Source of the DNA: Wohlfahrtiimonas sp.
GTDB taxonomy: Bacteria > Pseudomonadota > Gammaproteobacteria > Cardiobacteriales > Wohlfahrtiimonadaceae
Direction of reading: 5' to 3'
Assembly: GCA_030149965.1 (NCBI GenBank)
Contig: JASLHB010000024.1
Coordinates: 1 to 27,501 of the forward strand
DNA: 27,501 nucleotides
Shown here: one piece after another, positions 14,480 through 22,720 of the stretch
Numbering within the stretch: position 1 is the stretch's first letter
Layout of the letters: each line of letters opens with the position of its first letter
Made by a program: the position numbers and the translations under genes
The notes under the pieces: generated by a model
Seen by the model: the letters and a program-made list of their open reading frames with translations, nothing else
Database searches by the model: none
Told to the model about the DNA's origin: nothing

Positions 14480-16288
14480 ATGGCATTTGATTCGGCTGAA
14501 TTTTTAAAGACTGCGCCCACCAAACCTGGCATATACATCATGCGTGATGACAAAGATGTCATCATTTATGTGGGCAAAGCCAAGAATCTTAAAAATCGGC
14601 TGACCAGTTACTTTCGAGCATCAGGTTTATCCACAAAAACCATGGCGCTCGTCAGTAATATTGCCAATATCGAAGTCACGATTACCAATAGTGAAAATGA
14701 TGCGCTTCGATTAGAAATTAACCTCATTAAAAGACATCGACCACGATACAACGTGAGTTTGATTGATGATAAAAGCTATCCTTATATTTATTTATCAACG
14801 GGGAAATATCCTCGTTTGGCTTATTATCGTGGCAGTAAAAAGCTGAAAGGCCGTTACTTCGGACCTTATCCTTCCTCTTCTGTGGTGCGCGAAACGTTAG
14901 ATCTCATGAAGAAGATCTTCCAAGTGCGCCAATGTGAAGATTCCGTATTTAAACATCGTACGCGCCCTTGCCTTCAATATCAGATCAAACGTTGCAGCGC
15001 ACCTTGCGTTGAGAAAATCAGCCAAGAACATTACCAAAAAGATATAGATAATGCCGTGATGTTTTTAGAGGGCAATTCTCAAGGATTGATCTCTGATTTA
15101 GTGCACAAAATGCAAGAATATGTGGATGCTTTAGCCTTCGAAAAGGCTGCGATTATTCGCGATCAAGTGAAAGCTCTGCAATCTATCCAATCCAATAATG
15201 ACATCGAACAAGGCAATGCTTCCCTTGATTTAATTGCCTATGCGCGCGAATCTGACATTCATGTTGTACAAGTATTAACGATTCGTGATGGCCGTGTTTT
15301 AGGCGCTCGCGCGTATTTCCCGAAAGTCCCAAATGATACAGAAGCGGATGAAATCATGCGAAGTTTCATCGAGCAATATTATGACATTGCGAGAAAACCT
15401 CCTCGCAATATCATCCTCAATATTCCATTACAGTTAGAAGATCAGGTTTGGCTAGAAAGCAGCTTAGCAGAACTTGCTGGCCGTAAAACCACCTTACAAA
15501 ATAACGTTAAAGGTCAGCGTGCTCGCTGGTTAGAGCTCACCGAGAAAAATGCCGCCCAAGCGATCGAGATTAAATTGGCAAGTGCCAGTAACATCACTCA
15601 CCGCTTACATGATTTGGCCAAAGTCTTGGATTTAGACATTATTAAACGCATCGAGTGCTTTGATATTTCCCACAGCTTTGGGGAAAAAACAGTCGCCTCC
15701 GATGTTGTCTATATGCACGAAGGTTTTAATAAGAAATATTATCGCCGATTCAATATTGAAGGCATTACAGGCGGTGATGATTATGCTGCCATGCGCCAAG
15801 CATTAACGCGCCGATTCAGTAAAATCGATGATAATCCTTTGCCTGATATTCTCCTCATTGATGGTGGTAAAAACCAACTGCAAGTGGGGATTGATGTGAT
15901 GGCTGAGCTCAATATTCATTCAGTTTTATTGATTGGCGTTGCCAAAGGTGAAGGCAGAAAAGTTGGCTTAGAAACTTTATGGAAAGCTGGCGATGATGTA
16001 CCGATCCCGATTGAAAGCACAAGCGCTGCCTTTCATTTGATCACACAAATCCGTGATGAAGCCCACCGTTTCGCCATCGAAGGCCATCGATCGCAGCGTG
16101 ATAAACTTCGCCGCCGATCATTATTAGAAGATATTAAAGGCGTTGGCCCACAACGTAGAGCAACGTTACTTAGTCATTTTGGTGGTTTAGAAGCCCTCAA
16201 AGGCGCCACCATCGAGGACATTGCCAAAGTTCCCGGCATCAGTGAAACCTTGGCAAAAGTGATTTATGATGCATTGCATGAGAATTAA
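14480..16288 (+). CDS. uvrC: Excinuclease ABC subunit UvrC
   Basis: UvrC makes both incisions around bulky DNA lesions once UvrB is loaded. The 602-residue protein has the N-terminal GIY-YIG nuclease (KPGIYIMRD, YVGKAKNLKNRL), a cysteine-containing region typical of Fe-S UvrCs (RQCEDSVF...RPCLQYQIKRCSAPC), the UVR motif that contacts UvrB (about 200-235), the RNase H-like C-terminal nuclease (ECFDISH, DILLIDGGKNQL, IRDEAHRFA) and two helix-hairpin-helix motifs at the end (IKGVGPQRRATLLSHFGG, VPGISETLAKVIYDAL). E. coli UvrC has 610 residues. The ATG lies three bases after the amidotransferase stop and has no visible Shine-Dalgarno, so translation is probably coupled to the upstream gene. Confidence 0.97.
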   Translation: MAFDSAEFLKTAPTKPGIYIMRDDKDVIIYVGKAKNLKNRLTSYFRASGLSTKTMALVSNIANIEVTITNSENDALRLEINLIKRHRPRYNVSLIDDKSYPYIYLSTGKYPRLAYYRGSKKLKGRYFGPYPSSSVVRETLDLMKKIFQVRQCEDSVFKHRTRPCLQYQIKRCSAPCVEKISQEHYQKDIDNAVMFLEGNSQGLISDLVHKMQEYVDALAFEKAAIIRDQVKALQSIQSNNDIEQGNASLDLIAYARESDIHVVQVLTIRDGRVLGARAYFPKVPNDTEADEIMRSFIEQYYDIARKPPRNIILNIPLQLEDQVWLESSLAELAGRKTTLQNNVKGQRARWLELTEKNAAQAIEIKLASASNITHRLHDLAKVLDLDIIKRIECFDISHSFGEKTVASDVVYMHEGFNKKYYRRFNIEGITGGDDYAAMRQALTRRFSKIDDNPLPDILLIDGGKNQLQVGIDVMAELNIHSVLLIGVAKGEGRKVGLETLWKAGDDVPIPIESTSAAFHLITQIRDEAHRFAIEGHRSQRDKLRRRSLLEDIKGVGPQRRATLLSHFGGLEALKGATIEDIAKVPGISETLAKVIYDALHEN

Positions 16289-16337
16289 AGGGTAAACTAT
16301 AAAACTAATATGTTGTTCTAAATAAAGGTTTTATATA

Positions 16338-17102
16338 ATGCTAACTATAAGAAAGTACCTAACTTGTATAAAAATATTTTGTTTTCCTCTCATATTAATT
16401 CTATTTTCACCATTATGGGCACAACTGCCTGAATCACAAAGTGATTATATTAATGACTTTGCACATGTTCTAAATATTAATGATTATATAACTATAGAGA
16501 AAAACCTTAAAAATTTGCGAGAGCAAACAGGGATTGAAATGACTCTAGTTACTATCAATTCTATCGATGATTACATGAGCATAGAAGGAGATGGTACTCA
16601 AAGAATCGAATCATTTACGACTATTCTCTTCAATCAATGGGGCATTGGTAATGCTAACACTAATAATGGCGTAATGATTCTTTTCTCACTTCAAGATAGA
16701 CAAGTAAGAATTGAGCTAGGTCGTTTATATAGTTTGAAATATGATAGCGACATGCAAAAAATTGTTGAGCTTATGTTGCCATATTTTAAACAAAGTGATT
16801 ATAGCCAAGGCTTATCAATAGGTGTTGATGGTACTATTCAATTAATTAAAGGTGAATCTATTAATTCTCATCTACCTTTTTATCAAAGATACCTTGTAGA
16901 AATACTTGTAGGTGCTCTAATCATATTATGTATATTTGCAGGTATTTCCTGTATGAAGAATGGATATAATGGATGGGGATGGGTATTTTTCACTTTTGCT
17001 TTCTTTTTAGTGCTGTGGTTTATCAAGCAAATGTTCAAAGGAAAAGGTGGTGGATTCGGCGGCGGTCGCTCAGGTGGCGGTGGCGCTAGTGGATCATGGT
17101 AA
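16338..17102 (+). CDS. TPM-domain membrane protein (YgcG-like)
   Basis: The 254-residue protein has a signal peptide (about 1-28, hydrophobic core IFCFPLILILFSPLWA), a TPM domain (about 35-165: SDYINDFAHVLN, EKNLKNLREQTGIEMTLVTI, WGIGNANTNNGVMILFSLQDRQVRIELG), two membrane helices (about 186-206 and 213-233) and a glycine/serine-rich tail ending GGGGASGSW. This is the usual YgcG architecture: an extracytoplasmic TPM domain held by C-terminal helices. The family is linked by some members to photosystem II repair in plants and to phosphatase activity; its bacterial role is unclear. It follows uvrC after 49 nt, with an AAGG about 10 nt before the ATG. Its A+T content and rare-looking codons are slightly higher than in uvrC. 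Confidence 0.85.
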   Translation: MLTIRKYLTCIKIFCFPLILILFSPLWAQLPESQSDYINDFAHVLNINDYITIEKNLKNLREQTGIEMTLVTINSIDDYMSIEGDGTQRIESFTTILFNQWGIGNANTNNGVMILFSLQDRQVRIELGRLYSLKYDSDMQKIVELMLPYFKQSDYSQGLSIGVDGTIQLIKGESINSHLPFYQRYLVEILVGALIILCIFAGISCMKNGYNGWGWVFFTFAFFLVLWFIKQMFKGKGGGFGGGRSGGGGASGSW

Positions 17103-17138
17103 ACTCCCAAGACATGAATCGTTATTAAAGGAAATCAC

Positions 17139-17435
17139 ATGCTCAAACTCATCGCTGAAGATTTTATTGATCCCACAAAAATCGAGATCGTATTACCTTT
17201 ATATCAAGAGCTCGTAGAAGCAACTAGAAAAGAAACTGGCTGCATTAGTTATGAGCTCTGTCATGATCTTAAAAACTCTGGGCACTTTGTCTTTATAGAA
17301 GAATGGCAAGATTATGCCGCGCTGGATGCTCATGTTGCTTCCGAACACTTCCAACGTTTAGTGCCACAAATTGATGCTTATAGAGTCGCAGAAGGTAGAT
17401 TCACTCATATGGAATCTGTTTTATTTAAAGATTAA
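17139..17435 (+). CDS. ABM-domain protein, putative quinol monooxygenase
   Basis: The 98-residue single-domain protein belongs to the antibiotic biosynthesis monooxygenase (ABM, dimeric alpha-beta barrel) fold. LVEATRKETGCISYELCHD, HFVFIEEWQDYAALDAHVASEHFQRL and the C-terminal strand match YgiN-type members, which act on quinols without a cofactor in E. coli. The substrate here is unknown. Shine-Dalgarno AAAGGA lies 7 nt before the ATG, 36 nt after the TPM gene. A TATAAT box begins 5 nt after the stop, at the start of the possible small RNA. Confidence 0.85.
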   Translation: MLKLIAEDFIDPTKIEIVLPLYQELVEATRKETGCISYELCHDLKNSGHFVFIEEWQDYAALDAHVASEHFQRLVPQIDAYRVAEGRFTHMESVLFKD

Positions 17436-17439
17436 GCAC

Positions 17440-17445
17440 TATAAT
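17440..17445 (+). promoter_or_regulatory. Consensus -10 box of the candidate small RNA
   Basis: TATAAT stands directly after the ABM gene and within an otherwise gene-free 257-bp gap. The -35 region at 17-18 nt is poor (TG followed by T residues). Start of transcription would be near 17452. Confidence 0.35.
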
Positions 17446-17451
17446 AAACAG

Positions 17452-17599
17452 ATCTTCCCCAATATCTTTTGGATATTCTCACAATGATCTTTCGCAAGCA
17501 GTGAATAACAGCTTTAGGCACTAGTTTAGTATCACGCTTGGATGTGTTAAAGACTTAACGCTGCTGCTTGTTATAGCCATTCCATGCGAATGGCTTTTT
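17452..17599 (+). ncRNA. Candidate small RNA (or structured 3' UTR of the ABM gene)
   Basis: The stretch runs from just after a TATAAT box to a terminator. It contains a hairpin AATATC(17461-17466)/GATATT(17472-17477), a long-range pairing CAAGCAG(17495-17501)/CTGCTTG(17564-17570) that closes about 60 nt, and inside it a hairpin GTTAA(17546-17550)/TTAAC(17555-17559) with loop AGAC. There is no supported ORF. It does not match 4.5S RNA, tmRNA or RNase P RNA as I know them, and only a short UUCGCAAGC-like piece recalls 6S RNA. Ends are inferred. It may instead be the 3' UTR of the upstream gene. Confidence 0.35.
17575..17599 (+). terminator. Rho-independent terminator
   Basis: AGCCATTC (17575-17582) pairs with GAATGGCT (17588-17595) around the loop CATGC and is followed by a run of T to 17599. 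It acts on the plus strand only, as no T-run follows on the other strand. It closes the ABM gene transcript and/or the candidate small RNA. Confidence 0.8.
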
Positions 17600-17692
17600 G
17601 TTGTGTCCGCTTTTTACTAAAGAAATTCTCATGAATCCTAGCCACAACGCACAATACTCAAAAAACTATTCGTTTATACATAAGAAAATTAT

Positions 17693-18268
17693 CTATCGAT
17701 TCAAAAAGTTAGCCAACATTAAGTGCCCATATTCTGTCAAGATTGATTCTGGATGGAATTGCACGCTTTCTATCGGCAAAGATTTATGACGAATCCCCAT
17801 GATTTCTCGTGTGCCATCATTATTTTCGCACCAAGCAGAAACTATAAATTCATCAGATAATGTTGCAGGATCAATGATCAAAGAATGATAACGAGCCACT
17901 TTAATGGGATTTGGTACACCTAGAAATATTCCTTCACCATCATGATGAACCACTGAAACTTTGCCATGCATGACTTTCTTCGCATGAATGATCTTCGCGC
18001 CATAAACCTGCCCAATACATTCATGCCCTAAACAGATACCTAAAATAGGTAATTTTCCTGCATATTCACGAATAATATCTAATGTAATGCCTGAATCATC
18101 AGGTGTTCCTGGTCCTGGCGATAAAATCACAGATTTCACAGGTAATTCAGCAAATTCATCCAGCGTGATTTGATCATTTTTATAGAGCGTTAATGGATGC
18201 CCCAATTGATGACAATACGACACGATGTTGTATGTAAAAGAATCATAATTATCGATTAAACAGATCAT
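17693..18268 (-). CDS. pabA: Aminodeoxychorismate synthase glutamine amidotransferase subunit PabA
   Basis: PabA hydrolyses glutamine and passes ammonia to PabB for 4-amino-4-deoxychorismate synthesis. The 191-residue protein is a class I glutaminase: DNYDSFTYNIV, SPGPGTPDDSG (oxyanion region), GICLGHE with the nucleophilic Cys, and QFHPES carrying the His-Glu pair. The residue after GICLGH is Glu, where Gln is the common form. Its ATG overlaps the stop of the pabB-pabC fusion by 4 nt (ATGA), so the two are translated together. It could also serve anthranilate synthase (TrpG role); no trp gene is in the window. It is the last gene of the minus-strand cluster. Confidence 0.93.
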   Translation of the reverse strand: MICLIDNYDSFTYNIVSYCHQLGHPLTLYKNDQITLDEFAELPVKSVILSPGPGTPDDSGITLDIIREYAGKLPILGICLGHECIGQVYGAKIIHAKKVMHGKVSVVHHDGEGIFLGVPNPIKVARYHSLIIDPATLSDEFIVSAWCENNDGTREIMGIRHKSLPIESVQFHPESILTEYGHLMLANFLNR

Positions 18269-20082
18269 TGTGATCCCTTTGCTAACAATTTTACTTCCAC
18301 CAAACCACGCACAGAATTGGTCACAAAAATACGATCAGCCTTTTGAATATCATCTACAGTTAATACTTTCACTGTGCATTTCTCTTGTAACTCAACAAGT
18401 AACACTGCCCTTTTCACACCGCCCAATAATCCTGATTCTAATGGTGGCGTGAACCATTGCCCGTCTTTCTCTATGAAAATATTATGGCGTGAACATTCTG
18501 TGATTTCATTACGAGTATTCATAAAAAGCACATCGTAACAATTGTGTTCTGATGCTTTTTGAAACTCAGCCTCATACAAACTACGTTCGGTTGTTTTATA
18601 TTTCAGTAGAATATTATTGGCATCAATTCTATGATTGCTGAGCATAATGTATTTCACATCATCATTTGGTGCTTCAATCACAGAATGTGAAATCTCTAAT
18701 TGCCCATCACGATGCAATAACACACGAATTTTAGAATCCTGCTGAATATACAATTTAACAAAATCATTTAATTTTTGCGTGAGTTCAACAATATCCAATT
18801 GAAAATTCAGCGCTTGTGCTGATTCTGTTAAACGTGCAATGTGCTGATCTAATCGCAATATTTTCTGTGCTTTTGTACCCCACAACATGGATTCTATCAA
18901 TTGATATTTCTGTACTGACGTTAGAAACTTAGCTTTCAAAATACATTCATTGTATTCATCTTCGCACGCTGAACCATAAATAATCCCACCGCCAACACCC
19001 AATTTTGCACTGCCATCTTTTTGTAAAATCGCAGTACGAATCGGCACATTGAAGCACATATCATTCTCTGGCGTAATATAACCTATTGCACCTGTATAAA
19101 TTCCGCGCGGTGCTTTTTCAATTTGTTCGATGATTTCCATGGTGCTGATTTTTGGCGCACCCGTGATCGAACCACATGGAAATAAATTCGTGAAAATTTC
19201 TTCTACAGAAATATCCTCATTAACTTTACCTGTTACTGTAGAAATCATTTGATGCACAGTTTCATAACTCTGAATTTCGAATAAGTTTTTAACAGCAACT
19301 GAGCCCGCTTGTGTAATTCGGCTCATATCATTGCGGATTAAATCCACAATCATCACATTTTCAGACAATGTCTTTTCATCTTGGCGCATGAAATCCACAA
19401 TAGCTTGATCTTCTATCAGATCTTTAACACGTGGAAATGTGCCTTTCATGGGTTTGGATTCTATATAGCTTCCTGTTTTCCTAAAGAATAACTCAGGTGA
19501 AATAGACAAAACAGAATGTTCAGGAAGTTTTAAAAATACACCAAACTCTACTTTTTGACGAGCACGCAATGCTTGATACAACGATAAATCGCTGCCCACA
19601 CAATCAAAATGAAACTTTGTCGTAAAGTTGATTTGATAAGTATTACCATCTTTAATGTTCTGCTGAATGGTTTCAAAACCTTTCGCATATTCTGCTTTAC
19701 TCAAACCAAAAGAGAGATTATTTAAAGCAATATCACCTGCATCAAGCTTGCTAAAATAATCATTTAATTCAGATTGTGGAATCCTTGTGACATTTTTGAA
19801 AGCATAAAGATGCAATAAAATTGTATTCTGATTATCTTGGTGCATGATTTTAAAATCATTCTTATCCACCAAATAATATCCTGCTTCATAGCTTACATAA
19901 CCGCTGATGTAATGGCCTGAATGTCTTAATTCATCAATCTTTTGAAAACATGCGCGCAAATCTTCACCTTTGTGGCAAATAATCTCTGCTACAGGATTTT
20001 CAAATAAAAATGCATCATGTTCTATAGATTTAGTATTTTCTAAAAGAATGAAAAATTCTTTCTCATCTAAACTGAATGACAT
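18265..20082 (-). CDS. pabB: PabB-PabC fusion: aminodeoxychorismate synthase component I / aminodeoxychorismate lyase
   Basis: The 605-residue protein (from the Met at 20082, one base after the preceding stop) joins two activities of p-aminobenzoate synthesis. Residues 1 to about 395 are the chorismate-binding domain: PMKGTFPR with the catalytic Lys near 213, SENVMIVDLIRND, GSITGAPK, RGIYTGAIGY and the GVGGGIIYGSACEDEYNE segment. Residues about 400-605 are a class IV PLP-dependent lyase like PabC: RLDQHIARL, KYKTTERSLYE with the PLP Lys near 496, ITECSRHNIFI and SGLLGGVKR. Such fusions are known in several bacteria. The lyase half appears complete. A frame-extending start at 20121 would lie inside the upstream gene and is not needed. 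It overlaps pabA by 4 nt. Confidence 0.92.
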   Translation of the reverse strand: MSFSLDEKEFFILLENTKSIEHDAFLFENPVAEIICHKGEDLRACFQKIDELRHSGHYISGYVSYEAGYYLVDKNDFKIMHQDNQNTILLHLYAFKNVTRIPQSELNDYFSKLDAGDIALNNLSFGLSKAEYAKGFETIQQNIKDGNTYQINFTTKFHFDCVGSDLSLYQALRARQKVEFGVFLKLPEHSVLSISPELFFRKTGSYIESKPMKGTFPRVKDLIEDQAIVDFMRQDEKTLSENVMIVDLIRNDMSRITQAGSVAVKNLFEIQSYETVHQMISTVTGKVNEDISVEEIFTNLFPCGSITGAPKISTMEIIEQIEKAPRGIYTGAIGYITPENDMCFNVPIRTAILQKDGSAKLGVGGGIIYGSACEDEYNECILKAKFLTSVQKYQLIESMLWGTKAQKILRLDQHIARLTESAQALNFQLDIVELTQKLNDFVKLYIQQDSKIRVLLHRDGQLEISHSVIEAPNDDVKYIMLSNHRIDANNILLKYKTTERSLYEAEFQKASEHNCYDVLFMNTRNEITECSRHNIFIEKDGQWFTPPLESGLLGGVKRAVLLVELQEKCTVKVLTVDDIQKADRIFVTNSVRGLVEVKLLAKGSQ

Positions 20083-20083
20083 A

Positions 20084-20566
20084 TCAAAATGTTTCTGTAA
20101 TATCAAAACCTGTGATCTCAAAGATCATTTCATATAATAATTCTTGCCCAACATCTTCATAAGGTTCATCCACAAAAGGATAATTCAAAGTATGTTCAGC
20201 CAATAAATATTCGCCCATATTGCCTTGGATTTCTAAATCCACTTCCATCCAATGGCGCGATAATTGACCATTTTTATAGTGCTCAAACCACAAACCATTC
20301 ACGGAATCATTAATGGCAAACATATATAACTCTTGATTTTTAGAGAGTTTTTTCAACTTTTGTGCAAAGTTATCATCAAAACAACTTTCAATATTCATAC
20401 ATACAAAGCGCCATGTTTCATATGAAACACTGATCAACTTATGCTCTTCAATTAAAGGATAGATATCATGATCTTGCTCGATCACTGTTATTTTCTGAGC
20501 ATTTAATGAAGCAAACTGCTCTGCCAGCTCAGGAAAATTTGGGGCAAAGAGAATAACGATATCCAT
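20084..20566 (-). CDS. Uncharacterised 160-aa acidic protein
   Basis: I do not recognise a named family. The soluble, acidic protein begins MDIVILFAPNFPELAEQF and has a middle segment VSYETWRFVCMNIESCFDDNFAQKL followed by YMFAINDSVNGLWFEHYKNG, then GEYLLAEHTLNYPF and an acidic end. This central and C-terminal pattern resembles the protein encoded at 11703-12215. The start is the ATG at 20566 with AAGGA six bases before it (an in-frame TTG two codons earlier is rejected). It lies 74 nt after rmuC and ends one base before the pabB-pabC start, so it is co-transcribed with the pab genes without an evident role in folate synthesis. Confidence 0.8.
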   Translation of the reverse strand: MDIVILFAPNFPELAEQFASLNAQKITVIEQDHDIYPLIEEHKLISVSYETWRFVCMNIESCFDDNFAQKLKKLSKNQELYMFAINDSVNGLWFEHYKNGQLSRHWMEVDLEIQGNMGEYLLAEHTLNYPFVDEPYEDVGQELLYEMIFEITGFDITETF

Positions 20567-20640
20567 GAACAATCCTTAACAAAAATAATATGACGCAATC
20601 TGTGTATTGTAGGCTAAGAATCACGAAACTGCTATGCCAA

Positions 20641-22143
20641 TCATTCTTCTTTGATATTAATAAGACGATCAACTTGATAATCAGGATAAATTGCTTCCAC
20701 CTTAGGCATTTCCTTATGGGCTTTAGCAGATAATTGATTAAATCTTTCCACTTTGCCATACAAGCCTTGTTGCCCAACTAAAGCAGTGACCGTGCCATTA
20801 TAATGCATGCTCACAGTGTTCAATGAACCACCTAGCTTCTGTAATCGCTCCGCAATCGTACATACTTGGTTATAGATTTCCCCTGCACGCTCGCTGATTT
20901 CTCTCGCTTCTGCTGTGCTGTGTTCGATCATCCATAAATTCGAAATAGTTCTCAAAATTGGCATCAATGTCGTATGAGAAACCAAAATCACATTTTTCTG
21001 ATAACCATAATCATAAACTTCAGGCTGATATTTCAAAACTTCTATATATGCTGATTCAATTGGCATGAACATTAACACAAAATTCGGGCTATGAACGCCT
21101 GACAAACTACTGTAATCCTTGCGTGATAAATCATCAATATGACGTTTCACCGCATTCACATGTTCTTTCATTGCACGTTCGAAATCTAAATCATCTTCTG
21201 CGGACATTGCTCGCTCAAAGGCATTCAAGGAAACTTTACTATCAATGATAATGTGCTTGCCATCAGGCAGATTAATCAAGAAATCTGTAATCTTCTGCTT
21301 ACCTTCTTGATCACGGAAGCTCGTTTGAATTTCAAAGTGAGCATCTTTCATTAATCCACTCAACTCTAATGTTTTATGTAATTGTGCTTCGCCCCAAGCA
21401 CCACGTTTTTGTGAATCACCTTTTAAAGCAGAAGCTAAGTTATTAGCTTCTTCGCTCATAGCTAAACCAATTTCCATCACTTTACGAATTTCTGCATTCA
21501 GTGTGGAATGATCTTTACTGGATTCTGTATGTACTTCATTCACTCGCTTTTGAAAGCCTTCAATTTGTTCTTTGAAAGGTTGCAATAGAGATTCTAATCC
21601 TGCTTGATTATGCTCTTTAAAGATTTTGCCTTTCTCTTCAAAAATTTTATTGGCTAAGTTTTCAAACTCTTGACTCAAAGCCACTTTATTTTCTTGTAAC
21701 TGTAGAATTTGTGAATCAAAGAATGCTTCGCGCTCTTCTAAATACGTCTGAATTTTTGTGGCATCTAATTCTAATCGCTGATTCTTTTCAAATAGCGCTC
21801 TAATTTCTGTCTCTTTTGTCAGCAATAGCTGTTCATATTTCTGCAAGCGACTTCTTAAATCTTCAATGTGCTCTTTAGCCGCATGAATATTTGCTATCGC
21901 ACGTGCCAAACTAGTTTCATGCGCATGTGCTTGTGTTTGGATCTGTTTTAATTCTTGTGTGAGATGATGATTTGTACTTTGTAATTGATGATAAGCATCT
22001 TGCAAATAATCATGTTCAGCACGCAGACGAGTTTGTTTCATTGAACTAATGATTGCCATTAGCCCAATCCCTAAAAGAAAAGCTCCCCCTATCACGATAA
22101 GGAGAGCATTATTCCATTCAATTTGTTTGAATAATTCGATCAT
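20641..22143 (-). CDS. rmuC: DNA recombination protein RmuC
   Basis: RmuC is a membrane-anchored protein that limits inversion at short inverted repeats and has a predicted nuclease fold. The 500-residue product has one N-terminal helix (about 14-33, LLIVIGGAFLLGIGLMAI), a long coiled coil (about 35-200, rich in Gln, Glu and Leu), and the RmuC domain: KRGAWGEAQLHKTLELSGL, FRDQEGKQKITDFLINLPDGKHIIIDSKVSL, HSPNFVLMFMPIESAY and ILVSHTTLMPILRTISNLW. The DSK and GxWGE motifs place it in the PD-(D/E)XK-like group. The ATG follows the mogA stop with no gap. Confidence 0.94.
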   Translation of the reverse strand: MIELFKQIEWNNALLIVIGGAFLLGIGLMAIISSMKQTRLRAEHDYLQDAYHQLQSTNHHLTQELKQIQTQAHAHETSLARAIANIHAAKEHIEDLRSRLQKYEQLLLTKETEIRALFEKNQRLELDATKIQTYLEEREAFFDSQILQLQENKVALSQEFENLANKIFEEKGKIFKEHNQAGLESLLQPFKEQIEGFQKRVNEVHTESSKDHSTLNAEIRKVMEIGLAMSEEANNLASALKGDSQKRGAWGEAQLHKTLELSGLMKDAHFEIQTSFRDQEGKQKITDFLINLPDGKHIIIDSKVSLNAFERAMSAEDDLDFERAMKEHVNAVKRHIDDLSRKDYSSLSGVHSPNFVLMFMPIESAYIEVLKYQPEVYDYGYQKNVILVSHTTLMPILRTISNLWMIEHSTAEAREISERAGEIYNQVCTIAERLQKLGGSLNTVSMHYNGTVTALVGQQGLYGKVERFNQLSAKAHKEMPKVEAIYPDYQVDRLINIKEE

Positions 22144-22707
22144 TTATTTCTTTTTCGGACGAAAAGCCTTACAAATAGATTCATTGGTTTCAATGAAAGG
22201 TGCACCAATCAAATCTAAGCAATAAGGAATGGCTGAGAAAATACCATGCACAATCACTTCATTATTATCACCACGAACGCCGCCCAATGTTTCTTCAATC
22301 GCTTTAGGGCGACCTGGTAAATTCACAATCAAAGCTTGATTGCGGATCACTGCAACTTGACGGGATAGAATCGCCGTTGGCACATAATACAAGCTGATTT
22401 GACGCATTTGTTCACCAAATCCTGGCATCTCTTTTGTGCCTACTGCCAATGTTGCTTCTGGCGTTACATCACGAATTGCTGGTCCTGTTCCGCCTGTTGT
22501 TAACACTAAAGAACAGTTTTCATTGTCCACTAATCGAATCAACGTTGCTTCGATTTCAGATTGTGTATCAGGAATGAGCGCTTCCACAAGCTCAACAGGT
22601 GTTGTGATTGTTTTTGCCAACCAAGCTTTCAAGGAAGGAATGCCTTCATCTTGATAAACACCTTGACTCGCGCGGTCACTCACAGATACTAAACCAATCT
22701 TCATCAT
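22144..22707 (-). CDS. mogA: Molybdopterin adenylyltransferase MogA
   Basis: MogA activates molybdopterin by adenylation before molybdate insertion. The 187-residue protein begins MMKIGLVSVSDRASQGVYQD and has the nucleotide-binding TTGGTGPAIRDVTPEAT motif, the GFGEQMRQIS segment, LSRQVAVIRNQALIVNLPGRPKAI and a C-terminus with IPYCLDLIGAP. MogA-type proteins have this order and length of 180-195; MoaB is close in sequence but shorter. It lies 13 nt after nuoN and directly abuts rmuC. No other molybdenum cofactor gene is in the window. Confidence 0.92.
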   Translation of the reverse strand: MMKIGLVSVSDRASQGVYQDEGIPSLKAWLAKTITTPVELVEALIPDTQSEIEATLIRLVDNENCSLVLTTGGTGPAIRDVTPEATLAVGTKEMPGFGEQMRQISLYYVPTAILSRQVAVIRNQALIVNLPGRPKAIEETLGGVRGDNNEVIVHGIFSAIPYCLDLIGAPFIETNESICKAFRPKKK

Positions 22708-22720
22708 TTTTTCCCTTTTA

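Noticed and set aside
17041..17099. GGT/GGC-rich repeat at the end of the TPM gene
   Set aside because: This encodes the glycine-rich tail that is normal for YgcG-type proteins, not a separate repeat element.
17452..17599. 6S RNA identity for the candidate small RNA
   Set aside because: Only a short UUCGCAAGC-like stretch recalls 6S; the closing stem and central bubble pattern could not be traced.
17598..17789. 63-aa plus-strand ORF after the terminator
   Set aside because: Its second half is antisense to the conserved end of pabA and the protein has no recognisable motif.
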